From Cacajao melanocephalus (taxonomy: Eukaryota > Chordata > Mammalia > Primates > Pitheciidae): a stretch of 64,000 nucleotides of DNA. The notes under the pieces were generated by a model, which saw only the letters and a program-made list of their open reading frames with translations, ran no database searches and was not told where the DNA came from. Position numbers and translations under genes: made by a program. Position 1 is the stretch's first letter; the number at the start of each line of letters is the position of its first letter. Positions 1 through 18,102 of the stretch are shown here, in pieces. The stretch spans positions 1-64,000 of the forward strand of contig CAUYLG010017863.1 of NCBI GenBank assembly GCA_963573385.1, read 5' to 3'.

Positions 1-379
1 AAAAAAAAAAAAGTACAGGTTTGTCTTTACAACTGTTCCCTCACTCCCCTAAATAACCTCTCTCACCTTTCCAGTTAACCTCTGTTACCAAGATGCTATG
101 CCTCTTTCCAGCCCTTTTTCTACTTATTAGCATATATATGTATTTACTACATAAACAAGTCAAACTATATGTATTGTTTTGCAAGTTGCCTTTTTCCTTA
201 ACTATGTGTCTTGAAGAACTTTGCATATTGGCCCATATGGACTAACTTACCCTTTTTAACTAGTGGAGAGCATTGCTTAGAATTGATTGGCAGAAATACA
301 CTAAAAACTTGTGACCCCAAATCAGAAAAAGCCACTAAAGGCATCTAAAATTCATTTCAATTCAATCTCCCTCCCCAAG

Positions 380-2050
<1,671 letters not shown>

Positions 2051-2051
2051 C

Positions 2052-2370
2052 TGGCAGGGAGTGGTGGCTCATGCCTGTAATCCCAGCACTTTGGGATGCT
2101 TACTTAGGTGGGTGGATCACTTGAGGTCAGGAGTTTGGGACCAGCCTTGTCAATATGGCAAAATCCTATCTCTACTAAAAATACAAAAATCAGCTGGTTG
2201 TGGTGGTGCACATATGTAATCCCAACTGAGGGAGGCTGAGGCAGGAGAGTTGCTTGAACCCAGGAGGCAGAGGTTGCAGTGAGCCGGGATGGAATTACTG
2301 CAGTCTAGCCTGGGCAACAGAGTGAATAAGACTCCGTCTCAAAAATAAAATAAAAATAAAAAAAAAAAGA
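2052..2370 (+). repeat. Alu, full length
   Basis: Both arms are present, starting GGCAGGGAGTGGTGGCTCATG and ending in an A-rich AAAATAAAAT tail. The left arm carries several substitutions. Confidence 0.95.
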
Positions 2371-2439
2371 AAGTAATCATCCACCTAGGAGGTGGGCATC
2401 TTTTTATCTAAAGGAAAATTTATTTATTTATTTTTATTT

Positions 2440-2575
2440 ATATTTTATGTATTTTTGTAGAGACAGGGTCCTGCTTTGTTCCCCAGGCTGGTTTCAAACT
2501 CCTGGCTTCAAGCAATCCTCCCTCCTCTACCTTCTATAGTGCTGGGATTACAGCCATGAGCCATTGTGCCCCACC
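2440..2575 (-). repeat. Alu fragment (old, one arm)
   Basis: Antisense single-arm match running from TTTTGTAGAGACAGGGTC to TGCTGGGATTACAGCCATGAG. An ATTT-rich tail lies before it. Divergence suggests an AluJ or monomer-like copy. Confidence 0.8.
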
Positions 2576-2612
2576 CTAAAGAAAGATTTTAAATCAAATA
2601 TAAAAGCAGGAC

Positions 2613-2848
2613 ATCAGCTGGGTGTGGTGGCTCATGCCTGTAATCCCAGCACTCTGGGAGGTCAAGGCCAGCAGATCACTGGAGGTCAAGGCCAGCAGAT
2701 CACTTGAGGCCAGGAGTTTGAGACCAGCCTGGCCAATATGGGAAAACCTCTTCTCTACTAAAATTACAAAAATTAATCAGGTATGATAGTACGCACCTGT
2801 AATCCCAGCTACTCGGGATGCTGAGGCACAAGAATCACTTGAACCTGT
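2613..2848 (+). repeat. Alu, 3'-truncated, with internal 24-bp duplication
   Basis: Sense Alu that stops abruptly after CACTTGAACCTGTGAG, where the next Alu begins. A 24-bp unit (GTCAAGGCCAGCAGATCAC.) occurs twice in tandem at 2661-2684 and 2685-2708, with one mismatch. Confidence 0.9.
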
Positions 2849-3103
2849 GAGGCCCGGTGGCTCATGCTTGTAATCCCAACACTTTGGGAGGCCAAGGCAG
2901 GTGGATCACCTGAGATCAGGAGTTCGAGATCAGCCTGGCCATCATGGAGAAACCCCATCTGTACTACCTCCCGCCCAAAAAATAAAGAAGAATCAGTTGA
3001 ACCTGGGAGGTGGGGGTTGCAGTGAGATGAGATCATGCCACTGCACTCCAGTCTGGGTGACACAGTTAAGACTCCATCTCAATAAATAAAACAAAAACAT
3101 AAA
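2849..3103 (+). repeat. Alu with internal deletion
   Basis: Sense Alu joined directly to the preceding one. The segment around the middle A-rich linker is replaced by CCTCCCGCCCAAAAAATAAAG, and the start of the right arm is missing. The tail is AATAAATAAAACAAAAAC. Confidence 0.9.
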
Positions 3104-3149
3104 ACCAGGATACCATACAGCAGTAAAATTGGATTAAATACAGCTATAT

Positions 3150-3475
<326 letters not shown>

Positions 3476-3479
3476 TAAA

Positions 3480-3880
3480 TCCAACAACTGGAATAAATCT
3501 TGGAAATATAATTTGCAGTGAAAAGAGCTGGCTGCAGAAGACTATATACAGTGATTCCACTTCTATAAAGAAGCTCAAAACCAAGCTAATCCAAACAACG
3601 TGTTGGTTAGGAAGATGTACATATTTTAAAACTGTTTTTTTTTTTAATGAATGCATAATTTAGGATGGTGGTTACCTCAAAATGTATGGAGAAGATGAGT
3701 TTAGGATTTGGAAGGCACATGGCGGCTTTAAAAGCAATGGCAATGCTTTATGCATAAATTGTATGGTGAGTTCATGTATTCATTTTATTATATACTCCTA
3801 AGCTTACATAGATGGTACTTATATTATTTTATACATATCAAATATTGTATAATAAAATTATGTAAGTGAAAAAATGCTAC
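3480..3880 (+). repeat. Old L1 3'-end-like sequence
   Basis: It resembles the 3' part of L1M elements: 'attccacttctataaag.agctcaaaa', then 'ggatggtggttacctc', ending near 'aataaaatta'. Subfamily not assigned. Confidence 0.45.
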
Positions 3881-4120
3881 TTTTATAAAACAGAATAATC
3901 AAGCAAACATGTTAAAACCTAGAGAACTAGAGTTTTAGATTTGTAACTTTAACTCATTGGATATTCATTTTGGAACCAAAGCGAACATCTGAATAGTCTA
4001 TACAGAAAGATATTTAACACATGAAATGGTGTACTATTGTTTATCCAGCCATTCTTTTGGTGGCTAAAAATCTAATTTTAATTTTTGCTATTTCAGATAC
4101 ATAGGAATAAGCATTTTTGA

Positions 4121-4468
<348 letters not shown>

Positions 4469-4675
4469 TCTCTTTCAATGCTTGTGTGAGTATTGTTTTT
4501 TGAGATAGATGCTTAAGAATGGAGTTGCTGAGCCAAAGGGTGAGGAGACTGAGGTTGAGACTTGGAGAAGTTAAATGCATAATTCACATCACACAGGCAG
4601 CAGGTGGCAAAGCCAACAGGGCTGTTTCTGGGGTTCCACATTACCCCCATTGCCAGTAAAGAAAACACTGGTCCT

Positions 4676-4805
4676 GCCCAGCACGGTGGTGCCCATAGTC
4701 CCAGCTACTCTGGATGCTGAGGTGGGAGGATCATTTGAGCCCAGGAGTTCAAGTCCAGCCTCGGCAACATAGCAAGACTCCGTTTCTAAGGAATATAAAA
4801 GAAAA
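4676..4805 (+). repeat. Alu monomer-like fragment (FLAM type)
   Basis: Single left-arm-like unit: GCACGGTGGTGCCCATAGTC through TCGGCAACATAGCAAGACTC. It has the 'tagtcccagctact' order of an Alu monomer and no second arm. Confidence 0.75.
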
Positions 4806-5980
<1,175 letters not shown>

Positions 5981-6099
5981 GCCACTCAAACACATGTTGT
6001 AGCAACTTCAGCTCTATATACTAAATCAATGATATGTGAATAAAATATACCATTAAATAATTTTCCTAAATTTTTACCAACTTAGAGAATATACTATTT

Positions 6100-6800
6100 C
6101 TTCAAATATCTCACAATTTTTTCTAGAGGTTGGCTTTTTTTAACTAGGATCCAAACAAGATTTATACATTGTATTTCACTGATCTCTCTTAAGTCTTTTA
6201 ATCTGTAGGCTTCTCCTCCATCTTTTTTAATGCCTTGCTACATGCTGAGGAAACTGGGTGATTTGTCTTTTTTTTTTTTTTTGGATGCTGGGTCTTACTC
6301 TTCCATCCAAGCTGGAGTGCAGTGGCGCGATCACAACTCATTGCAGCTTCAACCTTCCCAGGCTCAAGTGATCCTCCCACCTCACCCTCCCAAGTAGATG
6401 AGACCACAGGCATGCACTAACTACACCCAGCCTGAGTGATTTGTCTTCTAGAGTTTCTTACATCCTGGATTTCGTTTATTGTACCTAGCAGTAGTGTAGT
6501 GTTGTTTAACACATTCCTTGATTCCAAGAGTTTTTCTAAACAGTTAGTTGGATATAGATGCAGGGTCAGCCTCAAGTTTGCACTTTTTGGCAAGAATATG
6601 TCACTTGTAGTTGTATACTTCTGTCAGATGGCACGTACTGCACCTGGCGATCTCATTTTTTTCTGTGATGTGAGTGGCTATTTGATGATGACCCCTGCCT
6701 GGATCCACTATGTTATTAGAGTTTTACAAAATGCTGGTTATTCAAATGTTGTCATTCCTTATTTATTGGCTGACATAATTTCCTCATCAAGTCTTCAGTT
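6100..6800. repeat. Old LINE-like interspersed repeat, interrupted by an Alu monomer
   Basis: Phrases such as 'gatctctcttaagtcttttaatctgtaggcttc', 'tagagtttcttacatcctggatt', 'tttggcaagaatatgtcac' and 'ggatccactatgttattag' recur in a widespread ancient repeat. I cannot name the family or orientation. The 123-codon reading frame inside it is not considered real. Confidence 0.4.
6268..6432 (-). repeat. Alu monomer (FLAM-like) with TSD
   Basis: Antisense single-arm element with a T-tract at its left end. It is flanked by 15-bp direct repeats TGRGTGATTTGTCTT at 6255-6269 and 6433-6447 (one mismatch), so it inserted as a monomer. Confidence 0.85.
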
Positions 6801-6809
6801 ACCCTGAGA

Positions 6810-7203
6810 TACAGGTGGTGCATACACATCTTAGCCTGGGTCTTCCAGGAAGCAGAGTCTAGCAACAAAGGCTTGACTAGGGAGTGCTATCCTAGGGAAG
6901 GAAGTGAGGGATAGGGAAGCAGGAGAGCCAATTTAAGGGAGCCTCACTGAGTAGGCTGCTGCTTCTGGTTCCTGACTGGTTGGCTGTGTGTGACCATATG
7001 AATTGTATAGAATGAGTCTCAGGCTCTTTCATCTTGTGGGGAAAAGGAAGGAAGGTTTGTCAGTTCCTATCCCCCACTGGTTAAAGTTTAGACCATGAAA
7101 CATTAACTCACCCACACTTCAGGGTGGTGGGTGCATGGGTACCCAGATAGCTTCCATGGATCCCCACACTGTCATTAAGAGAGAACCCCTGGAATGGAAG
7201 GTA
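6810..7203. other. Unassigned sequence
   Basis: No gene or confident repeat. The phrase 'gggagtgctatcctagggaagg' suggests an old LTR remnant, but this is too weak to call. Confidence 0.35.
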
Positions 7204-7213
7204 AGAGGTAAGG

Positions 7214-7504
<291 letters not shown>

Positions 7505-7520
7505 AAAAGGTAAGGTTTTT

Positions 7521-8364
7521 AAAGTTTGCCCCTGCATGAAGCTGGTCCGAGCCCACCTGGAACTTGTTGCTGCACTAGTGGCTGGAATAAGACAGGTAAG
7601 GCCAAGAAGATCTAAGTGGTACATAAGAAATGTTAGCTCCAGAAAAGGCAGGCAAAATGTGCAATTCTTTGCCTTTATTTACCATTTACCAGCTTTCAAA
7701 ATAATGAATTACTTCTATTGTATTTCCAAAGTTGAGCAATTTAGATTTTTTTTTAAAGTATCATTATGACTCATGGATATACAAATATTTGATATGTTTC
7801 AATTTATTGCTATTAATTTTCTTACTGATGCTCAAATTTATTCCACTTTGGCCAGTGGGAGTTTCTGCAAAATGATTCTGGGTGACATTTCAAGTAAATT
7901 TATTTGTTCTGAGAGCTCCCTTGCTTTCTGAATTGGCAAGATATTCCAGGCTTATTTGGTATACTTCTTAGTCTAGACCTATTATCAACCACATCTCCAA
8001 GGATAACTAGATCCTTTTAAGGGAAAATGGTATTTTGAGAGCATAGTGTGGGATCTAAGGATACCTATTCCTATCAGGTTTGTTATTGTTTGTTTTCAGT
8101 GAGTAGATCTTGGACTTTATTCATTTTATTTATTTATTTATTTTAAGAAAATTAGATCATGAGTTCTAAATAATAATTCTAACTCAAATTTTAATATTGC
8201 TCAACTTATTTGATTTTATATTTATCTTTTATACTGAAAAAATCTTGATTTCTAAGGATATTAACATAATTACTGCTAACATTATGATTACTGAAAAAGG
8301 TCATAGTTTTTTTTTCTTAAAATTCTCTTTGTCCTTAGCTATATCCCCAAAGGATATAGAGTCA
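7521..8364. other. Unassigned AT-rich sequence
   Basis: No gene or confidently named repeat. A short (ATTT)n tract lies near 8126-8145. Confidence 0.4.
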
Positions 8365-8378
8365 AATAATTGTGGGTT

Positions 8379-8654
8379 TTCTTGCTCTGTCATCCAGGCT
8401 GAAGTGCAGTGGTGTGATCTGGGCTCACTGCAATCTCTGCCTCCTGGGTTCAAGTGATTCTCCTGCTCAGTCTCCTGAGTAGCTGGGATTACAGGTGTGC
8501 GCCACCACACTCAGCTAATTTTTGTATATTTTTTTTAGTAGAGATGGGGTTTCACCACGTTGACCAGGCTGGTCTTCAACTCCTGACGTCAGGTGATCCT
8601 CCTGCCTCAGCCTCCCAAAGTGCTGAGATTACAGGGTGAGCCATTGCGCCTGGC
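8379..8654 (-). repeat. Alu, missing its 3' tail end, with TSD
   Basis: Antisense Alu whose 3' end (poly-T plus GAGACGGAG) is absent; it begins at TTTTCTTGCTCTGTCATCC. Direct repeats AATAATTGTG flank it at 8365-8374 and 8655-8664. Confidence 0.9.
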
Positions 8655-8828
8655 AATAATTGTGTTTTAAAGTCACTTTATATAATTTCCCTTTACACTG
8701 TTAAGCTACAGACTAGATACCAGTGTTTGTGTGTTGCATTTTGCTTTGTTTTAAATTTAATTTTGTTTCATAAGAATGTGAAACACTTATATCATTCCAA
8801 AGTCAAATCCACAAAACATGGTATATTC

Positions 8829-9102
8829 TTTTTTTTGAAATGGACTTTCACTCTATCACTGGAGTGCAGTGGCACAATCTTGGCTCACTGCAACCTCTGC
8901 CTTTGGGGTTCATGCAATTCTCTGCCTGAGCCTCCTGAGTAGCTGGGATTACAGGTGCCTGCCACCACACCTGGCTAATTATTTTGTATTTTTAGTAGAG
9001 ACAGGGTTTCACCATTTTGGCCAGGCTGGTCTTGAACTCCTGACCTTGTCATCTACCCACTTCAACCTCCCAAAGTGCTGGGATTACAGGCGCCAGGCCA
9101 AA
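8829..9102 (-). repeat. Alu with TSD
   Basis: Antisense Alu with a small deletion in CTCTATCACTGGAGTGC and a shortened 5' end (CAGGCGCCAGGCC). The 13-bp direct repeat CATGGTATATTCT lies at 8817-8829 and 9104-9116. Confidence 0.95.
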
Positions 9103-9422
9103 TCATGGTATATTCTGAGAAGTCTAGCTTCGATCCTTGTCCCTTCCATCCTGGTCCCTCCCTCCCTTATAGGTTTCCATTTTATTTAATAATTTATCCT
9201 TTCGTTAAAAAAAAAAAAGCAAATGCACTTATGTGTGTTCCTGCTTTCCTAGGTAAACAGTAGCATCCTACATACACTTTTATTACTTTGTTAACACCTT
9301 AGTTTCTGACAAACTGTTGTTCATCTTTCTTAAAATTGCAGTGCCCTTCAGGCTCAATCTTCCCTCTTGTTAAAATAAGTTGTTGATGGGTATCATCAGA
9401 AGTCTAACCTAAATGAACCTGA

Positions 9423-9719
<297 letters not shown>

Positions 9720-9850
9720 CGAACCTAAATTTTATAAAAAGTACTGTTATCCATTCTATTACTTCTGGCAAAGGTTTGTGTAGGGGCGAAGAGTTTGGCA
9801 GTCCTAAGCAAAGTTGTCTGGATTGAGTGATGGCATCCTACCCAGGACTT

Positions 9851-11690
<1,840 letters not shown>

Positions 11691-11699
11691 GTTTGTAAC

Positions 11700-13560
11700 A
11701 AGACCACGCTAAACAGAAGGCGCACCTGCTTGCCAGGTGGAGGCCTGGGTACTGGGAAGGTTCCGCCCTCCGGACTGAACAGGGGCTCCCGAGGTGACTA
11801 AGCCGGCTCCCTGGGTAGCGCTCCACCCTCACCTATTGTCCCGGTGGAGGAACCGGTATTTCCGGATTGGGGCCTCGGACCCAGTGATCCCAGCTAAGGG
11901 GAGGCTGCCGGGGGAGGGAAACAGAAGCTGGTCTTAAAAGTTAACTTTCCACTAAAATCATTAACCTGTCTCACCCCCCTCATAAAATTAGTGACACCTC
12001 CCCCGCTCCCAGCCCCCCGTGCACACGCAGTGGTCCACAACCATGCTTCCTGGGGGCTTTGAAGGGTAGCGAAGCTGACCTCCTCTTTGTCCACATCCTG
12101 GAGAAGCTCAGGAAGCGGACCTGGTCACGCATAGAGAAAGAAGCCCAGCAAATTCCTCTTGCACCCATTCTGGGAGGAAGCTCAGCTGCAGTTCTGTGTA
12201 CAAGAAAAGAGGCGGCAAAGTGGGCGCGCGTGCTCCAGTGACAAAGGTCGCCAAGGCGGCCGCGGCCCGTGCCCCGCCGCTGGGTGGCGTGCGTGCAGGT
12301 CCACCCTCTCCGCCCTTCCCGACACCCCAAAGTAGCGCTGCGAGCAGCTGCGCCTCCCTCCCCCGGGCTCGGGTGACCTGAACTCTCCAGTCTCGAGGCA
12401 GCAGGTGACGACCGCCGCCCACCTCCTTCCCCTCCCGCCGCCGCTCTCCGGCTCGCCACTGTCCAACTCCCCCTGCCCCCACACTGGATTTTCTCCCCTA
12501 TTCTCTCAAACCTCTAAACAGGAAATAGCCCGAGTCACAATAATACACAGGAGCAGCCGCGGAGGCCGTTGGCGCCCGCCCATTCCCCGGGAGCCTCCCA
12601 AACTCAGGCTCCGGTGAAGCGCTGCCAGCGAAGCGCGCGGGGAGCGCAGAGGACTACAGCCCAGCAGCTGGCGCCGCGCCGCCCAGCGCCCCGAAGAGCC
12701 GCCCTCGCCTTCGCCCAGCGCCCGACACTGCCGGCCGCGGCCGCCACAGCTCCAGGCGAGTACCCTCCTCCCTCTCCCTCCCCCGCCCGGTGCTGCCTGC
12801 CGCGCGCCCTGGGAGAGCCGCCGAGGCGTTACAGCCTGTGCCCGGGCGTCACCGGGATGCCTTCCCTCCAGTCCTGACTTTGGCCAGGGAAGGATTTGCG
12901 AGACGCGAATTCGCGCTGGCGCCCTGGATCGTTTGTGCAGGTGGGGGTGAGGGGCAGCGTGAGTAAATAGGAGTTGACGTACCCTAGGTCTGTCGGCAGA
13001 TCGCGCGGTGTACTTCATCCGGCATTTACTTTCTCGCTGGCTTTTGCCTCCCGCCTCCCTATCGCCCCGGGGGCGGCAGCGTTTCACAGGGTCTCTCTGG
13101 GGGAATCATCAACAGGTGAGGCTGAGCACACACCTGCGGCAGCCACAGGTGTCTGGGAGCCACCTTCTTCCTCCTCCCTGGCCTGGCACCCTTTCACTCA
13201 AGGGATGGAAACTGTTTCACTTTCTGCTGAGCTTCTCTCTTACCCGATTAAAAGGGCCTTTGAGTTTCTGTTGGCGCAGTCAATCGTATCTGGAGGGGGA
13301 CGGAGCCGGTGCCTTGGAGTGACGCGGGCGGAAGGCGTTGCTGGTTATTGGAAGCTGGTGGGGCTGCCTGAGTGCCCGCTGAGCCTCCGCCGCCGGGCTT
13401 GAAAACTCCGCACCCCAGACAGCCTGACTGTACCGCCCTGGAGGTGTTCGCCTGCCGGCGCAGCCCGTACTACGGGGATCTCCTCCGCCTAACGCGGCAG
13501 AGCCTTAGAAAACATTTAAACAACCTTTTTTCTTCACTTTCTGACCGGTTTGTAAGGGAG
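11700..13560. promoter_or_regulatory. CpG island, candidate upstream promoter
   Basis: GC-rich, CpG-dense and repeat-free; densest from about 12,190 to 13,480. It holds GC-box-like CCCGCCC motifs (near 12,576 and 12,784), an inverted CCAAT box (ATTGG, near 11,866), NotI-type GCGGCCGC sites and no clear TATA box. Plus-strand donor-like sites are GTGCAG|GTGGGG (12,941), GCAGC|GTGAGT (12,959) and AACAG|GTGAGG (13,116). Long reading frames on both strands follow from GC content and show no recognised domain. Lying about 46 kb upstream of the TJP2 exon on the same strand, it could drive alternative TJP2 first exons. A separate non-coding transcript is also possible. Confidence 0.75.
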
Positions 13561-13960
13561 GGGCCGAGCTTGTCAGCATATACTGGGCGTTGTCACTTTT
13601 CCAGGGCGGCACTGCAAGGTTCTTCTGTAGGGTTCTCTCAGTCAAAACCGAGTTGGAGATCTTTATGTTGGAGAAAGGCCACTGAATTCCAGGCATTCTT
13701 CGAGCTTGAGAAGGGTATTTTCAAGACTGTTTTGAAGTTTGCACGAGGGCTTTCTGCGCAACTGAGTGTCTCAATTATCCTTATTGTCTGGGGCTGCTTC
13801 CCAGTTCCAGAGGTGGGCGGGTTCCGTAGGGAGGCCTCAGCAGGCTGACCTTCTATTCAGGTTTCTGAACGCATTTCCACAAATGTGGTCGGTAGGTAAG
13901 TTAAGCGTTAAGCCCTTAACCAATTCACTTGAGAGATACTACATATCCTCTTCATTTCCT
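13561..13960. other. Shore of the CpG island
   Basis: Falling GC content, no repeat and no recognised exon. Reading frames running out of the island end here without domain matches. Confidence 0.4.
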
Positions 13961-13961
13961 G

Positions 13962-14125
13962 GGACTACAGGCGTGCGCCACGATGCCCAGCTAATTTTTG
14001 TATTTTTAATAGAGACGGGGTTTCATCATGTTGGCCAGGATGGTCTTGATCTCTTGACCTCGTGATCCGCCCGCCTCGGCCTCCCAAAGTGCTGAGATTA
14101 CAGGCCTGAGCCACTGCGCCCGGCC
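13962..14125 (-). repeat. Alu fragment
   Basis: Antisense Alu from TGGGACTACAGGCGTGCGCC to GCGCCCGGCC; the right-arm end and poly-T are missing. Confidence 0.9.
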
Positions 14126-14145
14126 CTGGCCTTGCCACTTTAAGG

Positions 14146-14276
14146 TCCGTGTTCACGCATTACCTGGAGCCCTTTTGAAATGCAGGATTTCAGGCCTCAC
14201 ACAGGTCTGCTGAATCAAGATCACCTGGGGATCCATTTGCACATTAACGTCTGAGAAATAGTGGCCTAGGTATGTT
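14146..14276. repeat. MER5-like hAT fragment
   Basis: 'cattacctggagcccttttgaaatgcagg', 'tctgctgaatcaagatcacctgggg' and 'cacattaacgtctgagaaatag' match the common MER5A-type non-autonomous hAT element. Confidence 0.6.
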
Positions 14277-14474
14277 GGAGTGAAGTTTTCTGTCCAGTGT
14301 CAAGGAGTGCTTTACCTTTCCATCCAGTTATGTATTTGAATCTTTGTTTTGCCCACCAGGACAAACACTCTACAGCCGCATGGGTCACAGCACCTGCACC
14401 CCAGGGTGACAGATTCCTTAGCAAGATTTTGAAATGTGATTTACATACTGGCCCATTTTGTTTTTTGATTCTAT

Positions 14475-14655
14475 GGTAACATATACATATAATAAAATTT
14501 ACCATTTTAACCATTTAAAAATGTACCCTTAATTCAAAGGCCTTAAGTACATTCAGGAGGTTGTGCCACCATCACCACTACCCATTTCCAGAACTTTTTC
14601 ATCATCTCAAACAGAAATACATTAGAAAGCTCCATTCCCTCCTTTCCCCAGGCCC
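14475..14655 (-). repeat. L1M 3'-end, antisense
   Basis: 'ggtaacatatacatataataaaatttaccattttaaccatt' and 'ccatttccagaactttttcatcatctcaaac' are the same antisense L1M 3'UTR seen at 9.85 kb. The likely continuation of this copy is at 15,806-16,900. Confidence 0.65.
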
Positions 14656-15068
14656 TGGGCTTCTGGGTACTTTTAATTATTATTATTATATATTTTTGGA
14701 GGGAACAGAAGATGTTGACTAAGAATTTATAGTAAATGTCTCAAAAAAGAGAGAGAATGTATAGTAAATGTGTAGTAAAATCATGTTGACAGAATATGAA
14801 CAAACATTTGAGAATTCCTGGATAGACAAAGCATATAACTCAAGGTTCTTAGAGTGCGTGTACTTTCTTTAATAGAGACAACTATAAACCCACAAGGGTT
14901 TCCTTTCTATTTTGACTGAAATGGAATGGAGTTACCCAGTGCTCAACCTGCACTAAGCAAGCATAGATGCCTGATAATCTCTAACTCTGTGCTACTCTTA
15001 ATTGGCCTCATTTTGGGTGTCCTGCTGATATTGGGTTTAGTTTTTTGTTGTTTTTTTTTAAAATTATT
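14656..15068. other. Unassigned sequence
   Basis: AT-rich, no gene. Two short near-copies of 'tatagtaaatgt' lie at about 14,730-14,770. No repeat named. Confidence 0.35.
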
Positions 15069-15385
<317 letters not shown>

Positions 15386-15756
15386 TATTTTTTCTTGATC
15401 CTTGACTCTTCTTGTATTATGACTTTCATCAGAATGAGGTTATCAACTTGTAGTAAGCATTTACAGCTTCCTTTGATTGAAAAGTGCCTTTGAAATGGTG
15501 AATGAAGATAATTCAAATGGCAAGATTTGGCAGAACATTCTCTTTTCACAAGATTCCTGCATTCACAGAATGCTATTACTTCCTTTTGATTCTAGTAAGG
15601 CAAGAGAGAAAAGGTTTACCCTCCTATACTATATTTCTTTCTGAAATAACAATATAGTTCAGAGTTTTATTTGGTAAATGGATGCTATTTTGCAGTCTAC
15701 ATAGGAAAACATTTCTTAGGAAGTGTCCAGTGAATGGTTTTATAAGTGATTCATTG
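15386..15756. other. Unassigned sequence
   Basis: AT-rich, with no gene or repeat recognised. Confidence 0.35.
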
Positions 15757-15805
15757 ATGCCTGGGCAATGTGGCGAAACCTGTCTCTACCAAAACAAAAA
15801 CTAAA
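15757..15805 (+). repeat. Short Alu fragment
   Basis: GCCTGGGCAATGTGGCGAAAC and CTGTCTCTAC are a sense Alu left-arm remnant of about 45 bp. Confidence 0.7.
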
Positions 15806-15835
15806 GGCTTATGTACATTGTAGCATGCATACGTT

Positions 15836-15995
15836 CTTTTTTTTTTTTTTTTTTTTGAGTCAGGATCTTGCTGTGTTGCCCAGGCTGGAGTGCAGTGGCA
15901 CAATCATGGCTCACTTGAGCTTTTGGCCTTAAGCAATCCTCCTGCCTCGGCCTCCCAAAGTGCTAAGATTATAGATGTGAACCATCATGCCAGGC
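15836..15995 (-). repeat. Alu monomer-like element
   Basis: Antisense: 18-T tract, GAGTCAGGATCTTGCTGTGTTG, one arm, ending TGCCAGGCC. A middle segment is missing, giving a monomer-like size. Confidence 0.85.
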
Positions 15996-16141
15996 CAGTA
16001 CTTTATTCTTGTTATTGCTGAATAATCATCCATTGCATGGACATGTCATGTTTTGCTTATCCATTCCTCCATTATGGGCCTCTGGATTGTTTTTACTTTC
16101 TGACTATTATGAATAATATTGGTATGAACACTCATGTACAA

Positions 16142-16273
16142 ATTTTTTTTTTTTATTGAGATGGGGTTTCACCATGTTGGTCAGACTGGCCTCGAACTCC
16201 TGACCTCAGGTAATCCACCTGCCTCTGCCTCCCAAAGTGCTGGGATTACAGGCGTGAGCCACGACACCCGGCC
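16142..16273 (-). repeat. Truncated Alu with TSD
   Basis: Antisense half-Alu from poly-T/GAGATGGGGTTTCACC to ACACCCGGCC. The direct repeat CATGTACAARTTTT lies at 16,133 and 16,274. It is a short insertion within L1. Confidence 0.9.
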
Positions 16274-16482
16274 CATGTACAAGTTTTTATGTGGATATAT
16301 GTTTTCATTTTCTTGGGTACATACCTAGAAGTGGAAGATGTATGGTAACTCCATATTTAACATTTTTGGGAACTGCCACACTGTTTTCCAGAATGGCTAG
16401 ACCTTACTACAATCCCACCAGCCAGGTATTCGGGGTTCTGATTTCATGTCTTCATCCACATACATTATTACTGTTGTCTGTC

Positions 16483-16779
<297 letters not shown>

Positions 16780-16900
16780 CTGTTGTCTGTCTTTTTACAT
16801 TTTAACCATGCTAGTTGGTGTGTGGTTTTGGTTTTTCTCTGATGGCTAATGATGTTGAATATCTATCTTTTCATGTGCTTATTAGACCATTCTTCTTGGA

Positions 16901-17289
16901 CTTTTTTCTTGATTCTTTTCCAAGGGAAAATTACACAGGGAAAGAGGAAAGTCTTGAATAGATTCCCAAGTTTCAATGATTAGATTAGAAAAATATTGAA
17001 AATGTAAACTGAGCCCTTTGCTCTTTTGGAATTTATTTCTACTTGGGCCTCAGGGCCTAGGGTAATACCTGAAGTTCCTGAAGATTTGAATGAAGAATTA
17101 ATGAATGCATACTTTCTTGGGGTTGATGGGGAATAAGTAAGCAGAGACTTACTATTCTACCTGCTTTTAATGCCGTTGAAAATAAATCATACACTGAGAT
17201 GTTAATAATGCACACACACAAATGGATTGGTGTATGTGGTGGACATTTGAAACACTTTCACCAAAATATTTATTGATTAACATCTGTCA
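16901..17289. other. Unassigned sequence
   Basis: Possible further L1 remnant. No gene and no clear repeat boundary. Confidence 0.35.
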
Positions 17290-17629
<340 letters not shown>

Positions 17630-17753
17630 TCAATTCTACTTTCTAAAATATACAATAATATACTTTAAAAATCGTATTAATACATTGTCTATATGTTTTA
17701 TTAGGGTACTTTTTATTTTATTCTCAAGTACTGCCAAAAGAAGGGTAGACTAA

Positions 17754-17840
17754 GGCTGGGCGTGATGTCTCATGCCTCTAATCCTAGCACTGGGGAAGCC
17801 TGAGGCGTATGGATCACTTGAGGTCAGGAGTTCGAGACCA
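17754..17840 (+). repeat. Alu, 3'-truncated
   Basis: Sense Alu left-arm start (GGCTGGGCGTGATGTCTCATG) ending at TTCGAGACCA, where a second Alu begins. It has no tail. Confidence 0.85.
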
Positions 17841-18102
17841 AAGCCAGGTTCCGTGGCTCACACCTGTAATCCCAGCACTCTGGGGGTGCCGAGGCTGGAG
17901 GATCACCTGAAGTGAGGAGTTTGAGACCAGTCTGGTCAACGTGGTGAAACCCCCATCTCTACTAAAAATGCAAAAATCAACTGGGAGTGGTGGCGCTTGC
18001 CTGTAATCCCAGTTACATAGGAGGCTGAGGCAGGAAAATTGCTTGAAGCCAGGAGGTGGAGGCTGCAGTTAGCTGAGATGGTGCCACTGCACTCCAGCCC
18101 CA
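17841..18102 (+). repeat. Alu, lacking its 3' end
   Basis: Sense Alu that stops at TGCACTCCAGCCC with no GGGTGACAGAG or poly(A). It runs straight into unique sequence. Confidence 0.9.

Noticed and set aside
6436..6807. 123-codon plus-strand frame
   Set aside because: It lies within an old LINE-like repeat, and the product shows no domain I recognise.
11980..13402. Long reading frames of 100-193 codons on both strands in the first CpG island
   Set aside because: Arg/Pro/Gly/Ala-rich products in several overlapping frames are what a CpG island gives by composition. No known protein start was recognised.
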